Positions 10,345 through 20,452 of a stretch of DNA of 64,000 nt are shown piece by piece. The DNA comes from Phylloscopus collybita (Eukaryota > Chordata > Aves > Passeriformes > Phylloscopidae). The stretch is from assembly GCA_027886175.1 (NCBI GenBank), contig JAJNNQ010000003.1, positions 23,353,501-23,417,500 on the forward strand, written 5' to 3'. The translations under genes and the position numbers were made by a program. The notes under the pieces were generated by a model. That model did not search any database. It was not told where the DNA came from and worked only from the letters and a program-made list of their open reading frames with translations. How positions within the stretch are numbered: the first letter of the stretch is position 1; every line of letters begins with the position of its first letter.

Positions 10345-11127
10345 ACATCTGAACCACAAGAATATAAGGCCTTGGTTGACACTGGTGCGCAGTGCACAAT
10401 AATCCCATCAAGACATGTGGGGGAAGAATCTGTTTCTATTGCTGGTGTGACAGGGGGATCACAGGATTTTACTTTGGTGGAAGCTGATGTGAGCCTGACT
10501 AGAAACGAGTGGAAGAAACACCCTATTGTGACAGGCCCAGAGGCCCCATGCATTTTGGGCATAGACTTCCTCCGAAATGGGTATTTCAAAGACCCAAAGG
10601 GACTCAGGTGGGCATTTGGGATAGCGGCTGTAGAGACAGAAGGTGTTAAGCAGTTGAACACTTTGCCTGGGCTATCAGAGAACCCATCTGCAGTAGGACT
10701 CCTGAAGGGGGAAGAGCAACGAGTGCCAATTGCCACTTCGACGGTGCATCGCCGACAGTACAGAACCACTCGAGATGCTGTGATTCCCATCCACAAGATG
10801 ATCCGTGAGCTGGAGAGCCAAGGGGTGGTCAGCAAAACCCACTCACCCTTTAATAGCCCCATTTGGCCTGTGCGCAAGTCTGATGGAGATTGGAGATTGA
10901 CTGTGGACTATCGTGCATTGAATGAAGTGACTCCGCCGCTGAGCGCTGCCGTACCGGACATGCTGGAACTCCAGTACGAGCTGGAATCCAAGGCAGCGAG
11001 GTGGTACGCCACTATTGATATTGCCAATGCGTTTTTCTCCATCCCTCTGGCTGCAGAATGCAGGCCTCAGTTTGCCTTCACATGGAGGGGAGTGCAGTAC
11101 ACCTGGAACCGACTGCCCCAGGGGTAG
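10270..11127 (+). pseudogene. pol segment 1: protease and N-terminal reverse transcriptase
   Basis: Open in the gag frame. The aspartic protease active site DTGA is at 10378-10389 (LVDTGAQCTIIPS). Reverse transcriptase follows: WRLTVDYRALNEV near 10890-10930 and motif A ATIDIANAFFSIPLA, with the catalytic aspartate at 11017-11019. It stops at TAG 11125, directly after the conserved LPQG motif and 25 codons before YIDD, so this piece alone lacks the full active site. Confidence 0.88.
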
Positions 11128-12240
11128 AAGCACAGCCCTACCATCTGCCATGGACTCATTCAGACTGCATTAGAAAAGGGTGAGGCTCCAGAACATCTGC
11201 AGTACATTGATGACATCATTGTATGGGGAAACACTGCAGCTGAAGTGTTTGAGAAAGGAGAGAAGATCATCCAGATTCTCCTGAAAGCTGGTTTTGCTAT
11301 CAAGAAGAGCAAAGTTAAGGGACCTGCTCGAGAGATCCAGTTCTTGGGAATAAAGTGGGAAGATGGGCGGCGCCAGATTCCCACTGATGTCATTAACAAG
11401 ATCACAGCAATGTCTCCACCGACCAACAAGAAGGAAACACAAGCTTTCCTAGGCGCCATAGGCTTTTGGAGGATGCACATCCCTGAGTACAGTCAGATTG
11501 TGAGCCCTCTCTACCTGGTTACTCGTAAGAAGAACAATTTCCACTGGGGCCCAGAACAGCAACACGCCTTTGCCCAGATCAAGCAGGAGATCGCTCATGC
11601 AGTAGCCCTTGGCCCAGTTAGGACAGAACCAGATGTGAAGAATGTGCTCTACTCTGCAGCCGGGAGCCATGGTCTGTCCTGGAGCCTTTGGCAGAAGATG
11701 CCTGGTGAGACGCGTGGCCGACCATTGGGATTCTGGAGTCGAAGCTACCGAGGGGCGGAAGCCAACTACACTCCAACAGAAAAGGAAATTTTAGCAGCCT
11801 ATGAAGGAATTCAGGCTGCCTCAGAGGTAATAGGCACTGAAGCACAACTCTTCTTGGCACCCCGACTACCGGTGCTGGGGTGGATGTTCAAAGCAGAGGT
11901 TCCCGCTATCCACCACGCGACCAATGCCACATGGAGTAAGTGGATTGCTCTGATCACACAGCGCGCCCGTATTGGAAAACTGAATCGTCCTGGGATTTTG
12001 GAAATAATTACAAACTGGCCTGAAGGTGAACACTTTAGTCTCATTGATGAAGAGGAACAGGAGCAAGTAACCCGGGCTGAAGAAGCTCCACCATACAACC
12101 AACTGCCAGCAGAAGAAACACGCTACGCTCTTTTCACTGACGGTTCCTGTCGCATCGTAGGGATGAAACGAAAGTGGAAAGCAGCAGTATGGAGCCCCAC
12201 AAGACAAGTTGCACAAGCCACTGAAGGAGAAGGTGGGTAA
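11128..12240 (+). pseudogene. pol segment 2: reverse transcriptase palm/thumb and RNase H start
   Basis: Same frame as segment 1, open from just after the TAG. YIDD, with the two catalytic aspartates, is at 11203-11214. The connection region (for example FLGAIGFWRMHIPEYS) follows. RNase H begins near 12121 with its first catalytic aspartate in FTDGSC at 12139-12141. It ends at TAA 12238-12240. The downstream sequence AELKAVQLALDIA and the TDSW aspartate at 12325-12327 continue in the same frame beyond that stop. Confidence 0.86.
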
Positions 12241-13451
12241 AGCCAGCTTGCCGAACTCAAAGCTGTTCAATTGGCCCTGGACATTGCTGAAAAAGAGAAG
12301 TGGCCAAAGGTCTACCTCTACACTGATTCGTGGATGGTAGCCAATGCTCTGTGGGGCTGGCTGGAAAGGTGGAAAAAAGCCAACTGGCATAGGTAGGGGA
12401 AAACCAATCTGGGCTGCTGATGAGTGGAAAGACATTGCCACCAGAATGGAGAAACTACCTGTAAAAGTTCGTCATGTAGACGCCCATGTTCCCAAGAGTC
12501 GGGCTAAGGAGGAACACCGAAACAATGAGCAGGTAGATCAGGCTGCAAAAATAGAAGTATCAAAGATAGACTTAGATTGGCAACATAAGGGAGAGTTGTT
12601 CCTGGCTCGGTGGGCCCATGATGCTTCAGGTCATCAGGGCAGAGATGCCACCTATAAGTGGGCACGGGACCGAGGGGTGGATCTAACCATGAACAGTATT
12701 TCACAGGTTATCCACGACTGTGAGACGTGTGCTGCCATCAAGCAGGCCAAGCGGGTGAAGCCCCTCTGGTACGGTGGACGGTGGTCCAAGTATAAGTATG
12801 GGGAGGCCTGGCAGATTGATTACATCACTGCCCCAAACCCGCCAAGGTAAGCGCTACGTGCTGAACATGGTGGAAGCCACCACTGGGTGGCTGGAGACCT
12901 ATCCTGTGCCTCATGCCACAGCCCGGAACACCATCCTGGGCCTAGAAAAGCAAGTTCTTTGGAGGCATGGTACCCCTGAGAGGATTGAGTCAGACAATGG
13001 GACTCATTTCAAGAATAGCCTTATCAACACCTGGGCTAGGGAACATGGCATTGAGTGGGTGTACCATATCCCCTACCATGCACCAGCTGCAGGCAAAGTG
13101 GAGAGGTGCAATGGACTGTTAAAAACCACCTTGAAGGCATTAGGTGGAGGATCTTTCAAAAATTGGGAGCAACACTTAGCAAAGGCCACCTGGTTAGTTA
13201 ACACCCGAGGTTCCACCAACAGAGCAGGCCCAGCCCAGTCTGAGCTCCTATCTACAGTAGACGGAGATAAAGTCCCAGTGGTACATGTGAGAGGTTTGTT
13301 AGGGAAGACAGTTTGGATTAAATCTGCCTCAAATACAGACAAACCCATTCGTGGGATTGTTTTTGCTCAGGGACCAGGTTGCACATGGTGGATAATGCAG
13401 AAAGATGGAACAACACAATGTGTACCTCAGGGAGATCTGATTGTTGGGTGA
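12241..13451 (+). pseudogene. pol segment 3: RNase H end and integrase, two frameshifts
   Basis: The RNase H remainder runs in frame 1 to TAG 12394-12396; homology moves to frame 2 near 12390 and continues to TAA 12848-12850. The integrase zinc domain is complete: His at 12617-12619 and 12632-12634, Cys at 12719-12721 and 12728-12730. The first core aspartate (QIDYI) is at 12818-12820. Homology then moves to frame 3, with aspartate at 12993-12995 (ESDNGTHF) and glutamate at 13101-13103 (GKVERCNG), giving the expected 35-residue DDE spacing. A basic C-terminal domain ends at TGA 13449. Confidence 0.86.
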
Positions 13452-13586
13452 AGACTATGAGTAAATATCATTTACTCACAGTCTGGATGCTATTACCATT
13501 TTCTGTATATAGCTGTATATATATATATGTATAATGTATGTGTGTGTAGAGTTAGAATTTTAGTTTTGGTAGTAAGTTGACGATAT
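13452..13586. other. Pol-to-polypurine-tract spacer, no env
   Basis: About 135 bp containing a TA-rich and TG-rich simple stretch (13505-13549) and no reading frame of interest. The distance leaves no room for an envelope gene, so the element is env-less by structure and not through later decay. Confidence 0.8.
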
Positions 13587-13603
13587 GGGGATAAGGGGTG
13601 AAA
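13587..13603 (+). promoter_or_regulatory. Polypurine tract
   Basis: GGGGATAAGGGGTGAAA directly before the 3' LTR, purine except for two T. This is the expected primer site for plus-strand DNA synthesis. Confidence 0.7.
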
Positions 13604-14258
13604 TGGGGTAGGGTGACTTTTGCTGCTCGTATCCCCAATCGTCTGCTCTGTTTGTGCTGTATATTCGGTTCTGTACCTTTAAAACTTGTCCTGGGAGCGA
13701 AGGGGGAGAAAGCAGCAGCGCGCAGTTTGTTTTGAGAAACGGCCTGACTCCCCCACGTCTCTCTCTCCGGCGTTCGTCTGAGCCACGGACAGCGGTGGGA
13801 CAGAGATCTCCTGTGCTTTTAGTTAGTTTAGCTAGCTAGGGCAGAGAAGACTCCCTGGACCTTTTTTTTTTTCCTTCCTTTTTTTTTCCTTGGGACTGTT
13901 TAAATCTGCTCTGGACTGACAAACCCAGAGGAGCAGCGAGGGCTGGCACCTGCGGCCTGCCGGGCCTGGAGCTGCGGAGGGAGCGGAGCTGGTGAGAGAC
14001 TGAGGGAGCTGAGCTACACCCACGGCAAGGACTGTCTCTGTTTGCCATCTCTCTGCAGAGTGGCCAGAGGTTTTATTGTTTCATATTATTAATTCTTTGC
14101 ATTTGTGGTCATTTTGTTTGTTAAATAAATAGGTTTTTTCCACTTTTCTCTAAGGAAGTTCTTTTCCTGGACCGGCTGGGGGGGAGGGGCCGTTTGGGCT
14201 TGCTCTTCAGAGGAACCCCTTCGGAGGTTCCATCTCAATTTTGCCCTAAAACAGGACA
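13604..14258 (+). repeat. 3' LTR of the provirus
   Basis: 655 bp from TGGGGTAGGG to GGACA, the partner of 7494-8147. It carries the same TTTAAAA box (13678-13684) and AATAAA (14124-14129). The 5 substitutions relative to the 5' LTR give about 0.76% divergence. Confidence 0.92.
14124..14129 (+). promoter_or_regulatory. AATAAA polyadenylation signal, 3' LTR
   Basis: The copy that would act in the full-length transcript, about 130 bp before the provirus end. Confidence 0.65.
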
Positions 14259-14263
14259 GGGGG
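14259..14263. other. Right target-site duplication of the provirus
   Basis: GGGGG directly after the 3' LTR, partner of GCGGG at 7489-7493 with one mismatch. The following CTATGGAGGGGACATTGCG continues the array variant order interrupted on the left. Confidence 0.7.
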
Positions 14264-16121
14264 CTATGGAGGGGACATTGCGGGCTCCATAGGAGACATT
14301 GAGGGCTTTGGAGGAGACTTTTGAGGCTATAGAGGTGACTTTCGGGGCTCCTGAGGGGACATTGGGGGCTCAATAGGGGCCATTGTGGGCTATGGAGGGG
14401 ACATTGGGGGCTCCAGAAGGGACATTGGGGGCACCAAAGGGGACACTGAGGGCTAGGGAGGGGACATGGGGGCTATGGAGGGGACACTGCGGGCTATGGA
14501 GGAGATATTGGGGGCTCCATAGGGGACATTGGGGGCTCCAGAAACGACACTGAGGGCGAGGGAGGGGACATTGGGGGCTCCATAGGGGACAATGGGGACT
14601 CCAGAGGGGACATTGGGGGCTCCATAGGGGACATTGGGGGCTATGAAGCGGACATTGGCGTCTATGGCGGGACATTGAAAATTATGGAGAGGACATGGCT
14701 AGCTCCAGAGGGGACTTTGGTGGATATGGAGGGGACACTGGGGTCTATGGAGGGGACATTGGGGGCTCCAAACGGAGCATTGGGGGCTCCCCAGGGGACA
14801 TTGAGGGCTATGGAGGGGACATTGGGGGCTCCAGAGGGGACATTGGGAGCTCAATAGGGGACATTGAGAGCTATGCAGGGGACATTGAGGGCTATGGAGG
14901 GGACATTGTGGCCTATGTAGAGGACATAGGGGGCTCCAGAGGAGACATTGGGGGCTCCATACGAGGCATTGAGGGCTCCATAGGGGACATTGAGGGCGTT
15001 GCAGGAGACATTTGAGGCTATAGAGGGGACATTGGGGGCTCCTTAGGGGACATTGGGGGCTCGATAGGGGACATTGAGGGCTATGGAGGGGACATTGGGG
15101 GCTCCAGAGGGGACATTGGGAGCTCAATAGGGGACATTGAGAGCTATGGAGGGGACATTGAGGGCTATGCAGGGGACATTGGTGGCTTCATAGGGGATAT
15201 TAGGGGTTCCTTAGGGGCCATTGAGGGCCATGGAGGGATCATTGGGGGCTCCAGAGGGGACATTGGGGGCTGTGGAAGGGAAAATGGGGGCATTCGAGGG
15301 GCCACTGAGGGCTATGGATGGGACATTGGGGTCTCCATAGGGGGCATTGGCGGCTCCATAGGGGACATTGGTGGCTATGGAGGGGACATTTGCTGCTCCA
15401 GAGGGGACATTGAGGGCTATGTATGGGACACTGTGGGCTATGGAGGGGACATTGGGGGCTCCAGAGGGGACACTGGGGGCTCCATAGGGGACATTAAGGG
15501 CTATGGAGGGGACATTGGGGGCACCTGAGGGGACACTGAGGGCTGTGGAAGGGTCATAGTGGGCTTCAGAGGGGACTTTGGGGGCTATGGAGGTGACATT
15601 GTGGACTCTATATGGGACATTGGGGGCTGAGAAGGGGACACTGGGGGCTACCGAGGGGACAATGGGGGCTCCTTAGGAGACATTGGTGGCTCCAGAGGGG
15701 ACATTGAGGCCTATGGAGGGGACTTTGAGGGCTATGGAGGGGACATTGTGGCCTATGTAGGGGACATTGGGGGCTCCATAGGGGAAATAGGAGGCTCCAG
15801 AGGGGATATTGAGGGCTATGGAGGTGACATTGAGGACTATGGGGGGGACATGGGGGGCTCCAGAGGGGATATTGAGGGCTACGGAGGTGACACTGGAGGC
15901 TACATAGAGGACATTGAGGGCTTCAGAGTGGACATTGATGGCTTTGGAGGGGACAGTGGGGGCTATGGAGGGTACATTGGGGGCTACAAAAAGGGACATT
16001 GGTGGCTCCATAAGGGACATTGGGGGCTATGGAGGGGATATTGGGGGCTACAAAAAGGGACATTGGTGGCTCCATAAGGGACATTGGGGGCTATGTAGGG
16101 GACATTGGGGGCTATGGAGGT
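14264..16121. repeat. 21-bp minisatellite array, block 2
   Basis: Continuation of block 1 after the provirus. It carries the GAAAATTATGG landmark again (14676) and variant series that match 3000-3300 and 5000-5960. Near its end a 64-bp group of three units (22+21+21 bp, one unit with CTACAAAAAGGGACATTGG) occurs twice in a row, at 15984-16047 and 16048-16100, a fresh local duplication. The block ends at the target duplication of the solo LTR. Confidence 0.93.
16117..16121. other. Left target-site duplication of solo LTR
   Basis: GAGGT, identical to 16838-16842. Removing the LTR and one copy leaves GGCTATGGAGGTGACACTGG, a normal array variant. Confidence 0.85.
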
Positions 16122-16162
16122 TGTTATAAATTGGCCAGGAGACCAGCTCCTTTGAAAAAGCC

Positions 16163-16168
16163 TTTATT
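16163..16168 (-). promoter_or_regulatory. AATAAA polyadenylation signal of solo LTR
   Basis: TTTATT on the + strand, AATAAA on the minus strand, at the expected place near the LTR 3' end. Confidence 0.6.
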
Positions 16169-16258
16169 AGGAAATCAGCTCTGGGTAGGGGGCCCGGGGG
16201 CTGCGCACGCCGCCGCTGCTCCCAGTAGACACCACGGAGGAGGAGGTGCAGGTCGAAT

Positions 16259-16279
16259 CTGCTGCTGCTGCTGCTGCTG
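16259..16279. repeat. (CTG)7 trinucleotide run
   Basis: Seven perfect CTG triplets inside the solo LTR, bordered by a further partial copy. Confidence 0.9.
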
Positions 16280-16837
16280 CAGAGTCGGGATTCCGTCCTC
16301 ACGGGGGTTCCAATAGAATCCCTTTGGCTCGTGTGGTCCAGGGGCGTTACCTTTCTCCAGTTCTTTTCAGGCCATGGCGACAAAGTAACAAAAGAATGCT
16401 TGCTGCCTGCAGGTAGCTGGATGTGTGCCTCGCACAGTCCCGTCCTTCTTAGGTCCAGTTTCTGTGTTGGCTCGCTGTATCAGGGGCTTTTTTAGCTCTA
16501 ACTGGACTCCCGGTCGCAGCCAGGCACGATGGGAGTTCCTTTCATCTCCATATTGGGCGGAGCCCACAGCTCGACGGGCCGTCGGCAGGGAGCAGCAGGA
16601 AGCGTGCGGGGGGGCGGAGCGGCAAGGCGGCGGCGTGCGGGCTTTTCGTCGGGAGAGGGGAAAGCCCAGGACCCAGGGAGAAAGGGTACAGAACTTGGAC
16701 ATAACGAACAGAAATTCAGGGTACAGATTCAACATGAACGGTTTGAAACAAGCAAGTAACAGTGCAACTTTAATTTTACAGCAAAACAATGTAACAATAC
16801 AACTCGGGAGTGCATAACCTGGGGCTAATTTCTTTCA

Positions 16838-16842
16838 GAGGT
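16838..16842. other. Right target-site duplication of solo LTR
   Basis: GAGGT directly after the LTR terminal CA (16836-16837), identical to 16117-16121. Confidence 0.85.
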
Positions 16843-18880
16843 GACACTGGGGGCTACAGAGAGGACAATGAGGGCTATGGAGGATATTTTGGGGGCTCCT
16901 GAAGGGACATTGGGGGCTCCATGGGGGACATTGAGGGCTGTGCAGGGGACATTGGGGGCCCCAGAGGGGACATTGAGGGCTATGGAGGTTACTTTGGGGC
17001 TCCATAGGGTGTATTTTGGGCTCCATAGGGGACATTGAGGGCTATGTCGGTGACACTGGGGGCTCCATGTTGGACATTGAGTGCTCCAGAGGGGACCTTG
17101 AGGTCTATGGAAAGGACCTTGAGGGCTATGGAGGGAACATTGGGGGCTATGGAGGTGACATTGGGGGCTACAGAGGGGACATTGGGGGCTCCATAGGGGA
17201 CATTACGTGTTATGGAGGGGACATTGAGGGCTATGGAGGGGACATTGGGGGCTTCAGAGGGGATATTGGAGGCTCCAGAGGGGACATTGCGGGTTCCAGA
17301 GGGGACATTGAGGGCTACATAGGGGACATTGAGGGCTTTGGAGGTGGCACTGGGGGCTATGTAGGGGACATTTGGGGCTCCTGAGGGGACATTGAGGTCA
17401 ATGGAGGGGACATTGGGGGCTATGGAGGGGACATTGGGGGCTCCAGAGGGGACATTGGGCGCTATGGAGGGGAGTTTGGGGGCTATGGAGGGGATATTGG
17501 GGGCTCCATAGAGGACATTGAGGGCTATGGAGGGGACATTGGGGGCTGCAGAGGGGACATTGGGGGCTGCAGAGGGGACATTGTGTGCTCCATAGGGGAC
17601 ATTTGGGGCTATGGAGGGGACATTGGGGGCTACAGAGGAGACATTGAGGTCTCCAGAGGGGACATTGAGGGCTATGGAGGGGACATTGGGGGCTCCTGAG
17701 AGGACAATAGGGGCTATGGAGGGGACACTGAGGGCTATGGAGGGGATATTGGGGGCTATGGAGGTGGCACTTGGTGTACAGAGGGGCCATTGGGGGCTCC
17801 TGAGGGGACATTAGAGGCTATGGAGGAGACACTGGGGGCTACAGAGGGGACATTGGGGGCAACGGATGGGACATTGGGGGCTCAATAGGGGACAGGAGGG
17901 CTATGGAGGAGACATTGGGGGCGCCATAGGGGACATTGGGGGCTACATAGGGGACATTAGGGGCTATGGAGGGGACACTGAGGGCTATGGAGGGGACATT
18001 GGGGGCTATGGAGGAGACAATGGGGGCTACAGAGGGGATATTTCTCCAGAGGGGGCATTGAGGGCTCCAGAGGGGACATTGAGGGCTATGGAGGGTACTT
18101 TGGGGGCTACAAAGGAGACATTGGGCGCTCCGTAGGGAATATTGAGGTCTCTATAGGGGACATGGATGGCTATGTAGGGGACATTGGGGGCTCCTGCGGG
18201 GACTTTAGGGCCTATGGAGGGGACACTGAGGGCTATGGAGGGGACATTGGGGGCTGTGGAGGTGACACTGGGGGCTAGCGAGGGGACATTGGGGGCTCCA
18301 GAGGGTTCATTGAGGGCTATTGAGGATACTTTGGGGGCTACAATGGGGACCTTGGGCGTTCCATAGTGGACATTGAGGGTTCCAGAGGGGACACTGGGGG
18401 CTATGGAGGGGACACTGGGAGCTACAGAGGGGACATTGGGGGCTCCTTAGGGGACATTGAGGGCAATGGAGGGGACATTGGGGGCTCCATAGGGGACATT
18501 GGGGGCTATGGAGGGGACATTGGGGGCTATGGAGGAGACATTGGGGGCTCCAAAGGGGACATTAGGGGCTAAGGAGAGGACACTGAGGGCTATGGAGGGG
18601 ACATTGGGGGCTTCTGCGGGGACATTAGGGGCTATGGAGGAGACACTGAGGGCTATGGAGGGCACATTGGAGTCTATGGAGGTGACACTGGGGGCTATGG
18701 AGGGGACATTGGGGGCTCCTGAGGGGACATTGAGGGCAATGACAGGTACAATGGGAGCTCCATAGGGGACATTGAGGGCTATGGAGGGGACATTGGGGGC
18801 TATGGAGAGGACGTTGGGGGCTCCAGAGGGGACACTGGGGGCTTCAGAGGGGACATTAGGGGCTATGGAGGGGACACTAT
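16838..18880. repeat. 21-bp minisatellite array, block 3
   Basis: Continuation after the solo LTR, starting with the duplicated GAGGT. Units here vary more freely than in block 1 and I see no 3.3-kb order. The G runs stay on the + strand. The array stops abruptly at about 18880, where the sequence becomes non-repetitive. Confidence 0.92.
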
Positions 18881-20009
18881 CAGCCCCTGACAGGGGCCAA
18901 GCCGTGACACTGTCCCGTATGACATGGTGGTGAGGAAGGAAAGCAACAGTCATGTTAGAAAGTGGAGCGAACAGAGCTTTGTGAGGGGCCTTTCCCACTG
19001 CCTCGTTTTTAGCCAGGCCACCCAGAAGAGGCTGGGCAACCGAGAGTGTTTTGAGAAAGATATTCTCTGTGAGACCGGGTACCTCATGTAGTCGGGCTCT
19101 CAGCTTAATGCAAGGTGCACAAGGGTTTATACAAATGTTGGAACAGTTCAAGGAAATAGAAAGTGGAGGAAAACTGCTTTACTTGACAGTGTGCTGCATG
19201 CCTGTTTCCTATAGACGGTGTCCTTTGCCTTGATGGTTCTGGTTCCTTGCAGTCCTTCAAAACTACACCATTTGCAGGAACAGTTTTCTAGTGTTGCTCT
19301 TTTTTGATCTGTCAGGACTGTCTGGTGTTCTTTTGTCACACTGCATGTTCCCCAGAGCAGCTTAATTGCCTCTGTCACATTTAATTTTGAAATAGTCTTG
19401 GGATGCTGCTCACATGTCTTGATGCTCTCTTTCAATACAGTCATTAGGAAGAAAATGAAAAGAAATAACCTTGGGTCTGCATAATGACAGATACAGACAG
19501 TTTCTGGAGAGATTATTCTCTGCTTATATTGCTCTTAGGCCCTGTAAATTTTGCAGAAATAAGCTGATGTTTTTCCTAGAGAAACCGGTGCAGCAGGGTG
19601 TCACAACTTCTTATCTAGGATCCTGCCAACTATGCCAATTTATCACAAATGTGTGGTTTAGGTTTATAATCAAAGGTATTAGCATAAGTGGGGTTAAATA
19701 TACATTTATAAAAGTGTGACATAAAGTTCAGTGACAAGTTTCGTTCCATCATGGATGAAACGCACAAAGAAAAATCTTACTAGAATAGTTTTAGAATGAT
19801 TTACACAGAGACCAAAGACAAAAAAGAGTAAGGAAGACTACTGCTGAATCACAAAGTTCAGAATATACCCTCTTGCTTTCTAAACTTCTGATAGACCTTA
19901 GGTGCAGTTAGATCCAGTCTTAGCTTCAGAGTTGGACAATAGTTTATACCTAACAGAATTATCTCCAACTTTTTCATTAAATACTGCCCCATTAGCCTTT
20001 TTTTTTTTT
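18881..20009. other. Unassigned single-copy-looking DNA
   Basis: About 1.1 kb without tandem repeats. A minus-strand frame covers 18895-19151 but begins at TTG and runs on into the minisatellite, so I do not call it a gene. A 15-nt T-run at 19998-20012 ends the stretch next to the inverted arm. It may include an unrecognised old LTR or intron, but I recognise nothing with confidence. Confidence 0.5.
18883..18897. other. 15-nt perfect hairpin at the array edge
   Basis: GCCCCT-GAC-AGGGGC lies only a few bases beyond the last minisatellite unit. It marks the boundary; function unknown. Confidence 0.5.
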
Positions 20010-20284
20010 TTTCCATACTACATGGCTGCAGAAGATAAAGCTCTGGCGGTGTGAAATCCCACACATTACAATTTGCAGTTTGACACACTTCCATCTTTCA
20101 CAGACACAGTTGCAGATTGCTTTTAGTGAAATGATTGCTACATGAAGGCTAAGCAGGATTTGTGGAAGGAAGGTTGATCTGATCCCTTTCAAGTTGTGGC
20201 ATCTTAATACATGTGAATTGCGTCAGGTTTAACAGATCCACATGATTTGCCTTTTCTGCCTTTGACTGGTTTCCTGGTTTGACC
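20010..20284 (-). repeat. Inverted repeat arm A
   Basis: Reverse complement of 21465-21752 at about 98% identity (some 5 substitutions plus a ~12-nt gain in the other arm at AATTGTAATTG). The arm overlaps the last 10 bp of the adjacent LTR (20275-20284). On the minus strand its far end runs into a stretch of about 15 A. Confidence 0.9.
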
Positions 20285-20446
20285 CTGGCCAGATACCAGG
20301 CACCCATGAAAATCACTCACTCACCCTCCCCTGCCACAGCTAGGCAGATGAGAGAAAAAATTAACAAAGGGTTCATGAGCTGAGATATGGACTGGGAGAA
20401 GAAACTCCAAGGGCAAAACTGGCTCAACTTAGAGGTACAAAGTGGA

Positions 20447-20452
20447 TTTATT
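20447..20452 (-). promoter_or_regulatory. AATAAA polyadenylation signal of the 1.05-kb LTR
   Basis: TTTATT on the + strand within GTGGATTTATTAC; on the minus strand it lies about 170 bp before the LTR end. Confidence 0.6.

Larger units (their letters stand above)
10270..13451 (+). pseudogene. pol: Broken pol (protease-RT-RNase H-integrase)
   Basis: Pol carries all enzymes for reverse transcription and integration, but the frame is interrupted four times: TAG at 11125-11127 within reverse transcriptase, TAA at 12238-12240 within RNase H, a shift from frame 1 to frame 2 near 12390, and a shift from frame 2 to frame 3 between 12821 and 12850 inside the integrase core. Each piece keeps recognisable motifs, so the lesions look recent. 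It lies in the same frame as gag, separated by one UAG. It ends at TGA 13449-13451 with no dUTPase and no env after it. Both frameshifts need one extra base and lie near short homopolymers, so assembly error is possible for those two. The stops are ordinary single-base changes. Confidence 0.9.
7494..14258 (+). mobile_element. Endogenous retrovirus provirus, class III / ERVL-like, no env
   Basis: A complete LTR-gag-pol-LTR element of 6,765 bp inserted in the minisatellite. Order: 5' LTR, tRNA-Lys primer site, gag open for 672 codons, pol (protease, reverse transcriptase, RNase H, integrase) in a broken reading frame, about 150 bp without env, polypurine tract, 3' LTR. The Gag core, the reverse transcriptase with YIDD and the absence of env resemble ERVL-type class III elements. 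I infer this from family knowledge and have not tested it by phylogeny. The two LTRs differ at 5 substitutions and one T in a T-run over 655 bp (about 0.8%), so insertion is recent on a bird time scale. Unlike mammalian ERVL elements I see no dUTPase domain after integrase. Class II (ERVK-like) is the main alternative because of the lysine primer site. Confidence 0.92.
16122..16837 (-). mobile_element. Solo LTR, 716 bp, minus strand
   Basis: Non-minisatellite insert with retroviral ends: on the minus strand it begins TGAAAGAAATTAGCC and ends TTATAACA. It is flanked by a perfect 5-bp duplication GAGGT. On the minus strand CCGCCCAAT (plus 16552-16560) supplies a GC box and CCAAT box, and AATAAA is present (plus 16163-16168), about 40 bp before the end. 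No internal retroviral sequence is attached, so it is the product of LTR-LTR recombination. The family was not identified, and it is unlike the LTRs of the neighbouring provirus. It is GC-rich in the middle and contains a (CTG)7 run. Short frames inside it are not supported as genes. Confidence 0.85.

Noticed and set aside
13452..13603. Remnant env gene
   Set aside because: The space is too short and holds simple TA/TG sequence and the polypurine tract.
18895..19151. Minus-strand frame in unique DNA beside the array
   Set aside because: Starts at TTG, runs into minisatellite repeats and matches no family I recognise.
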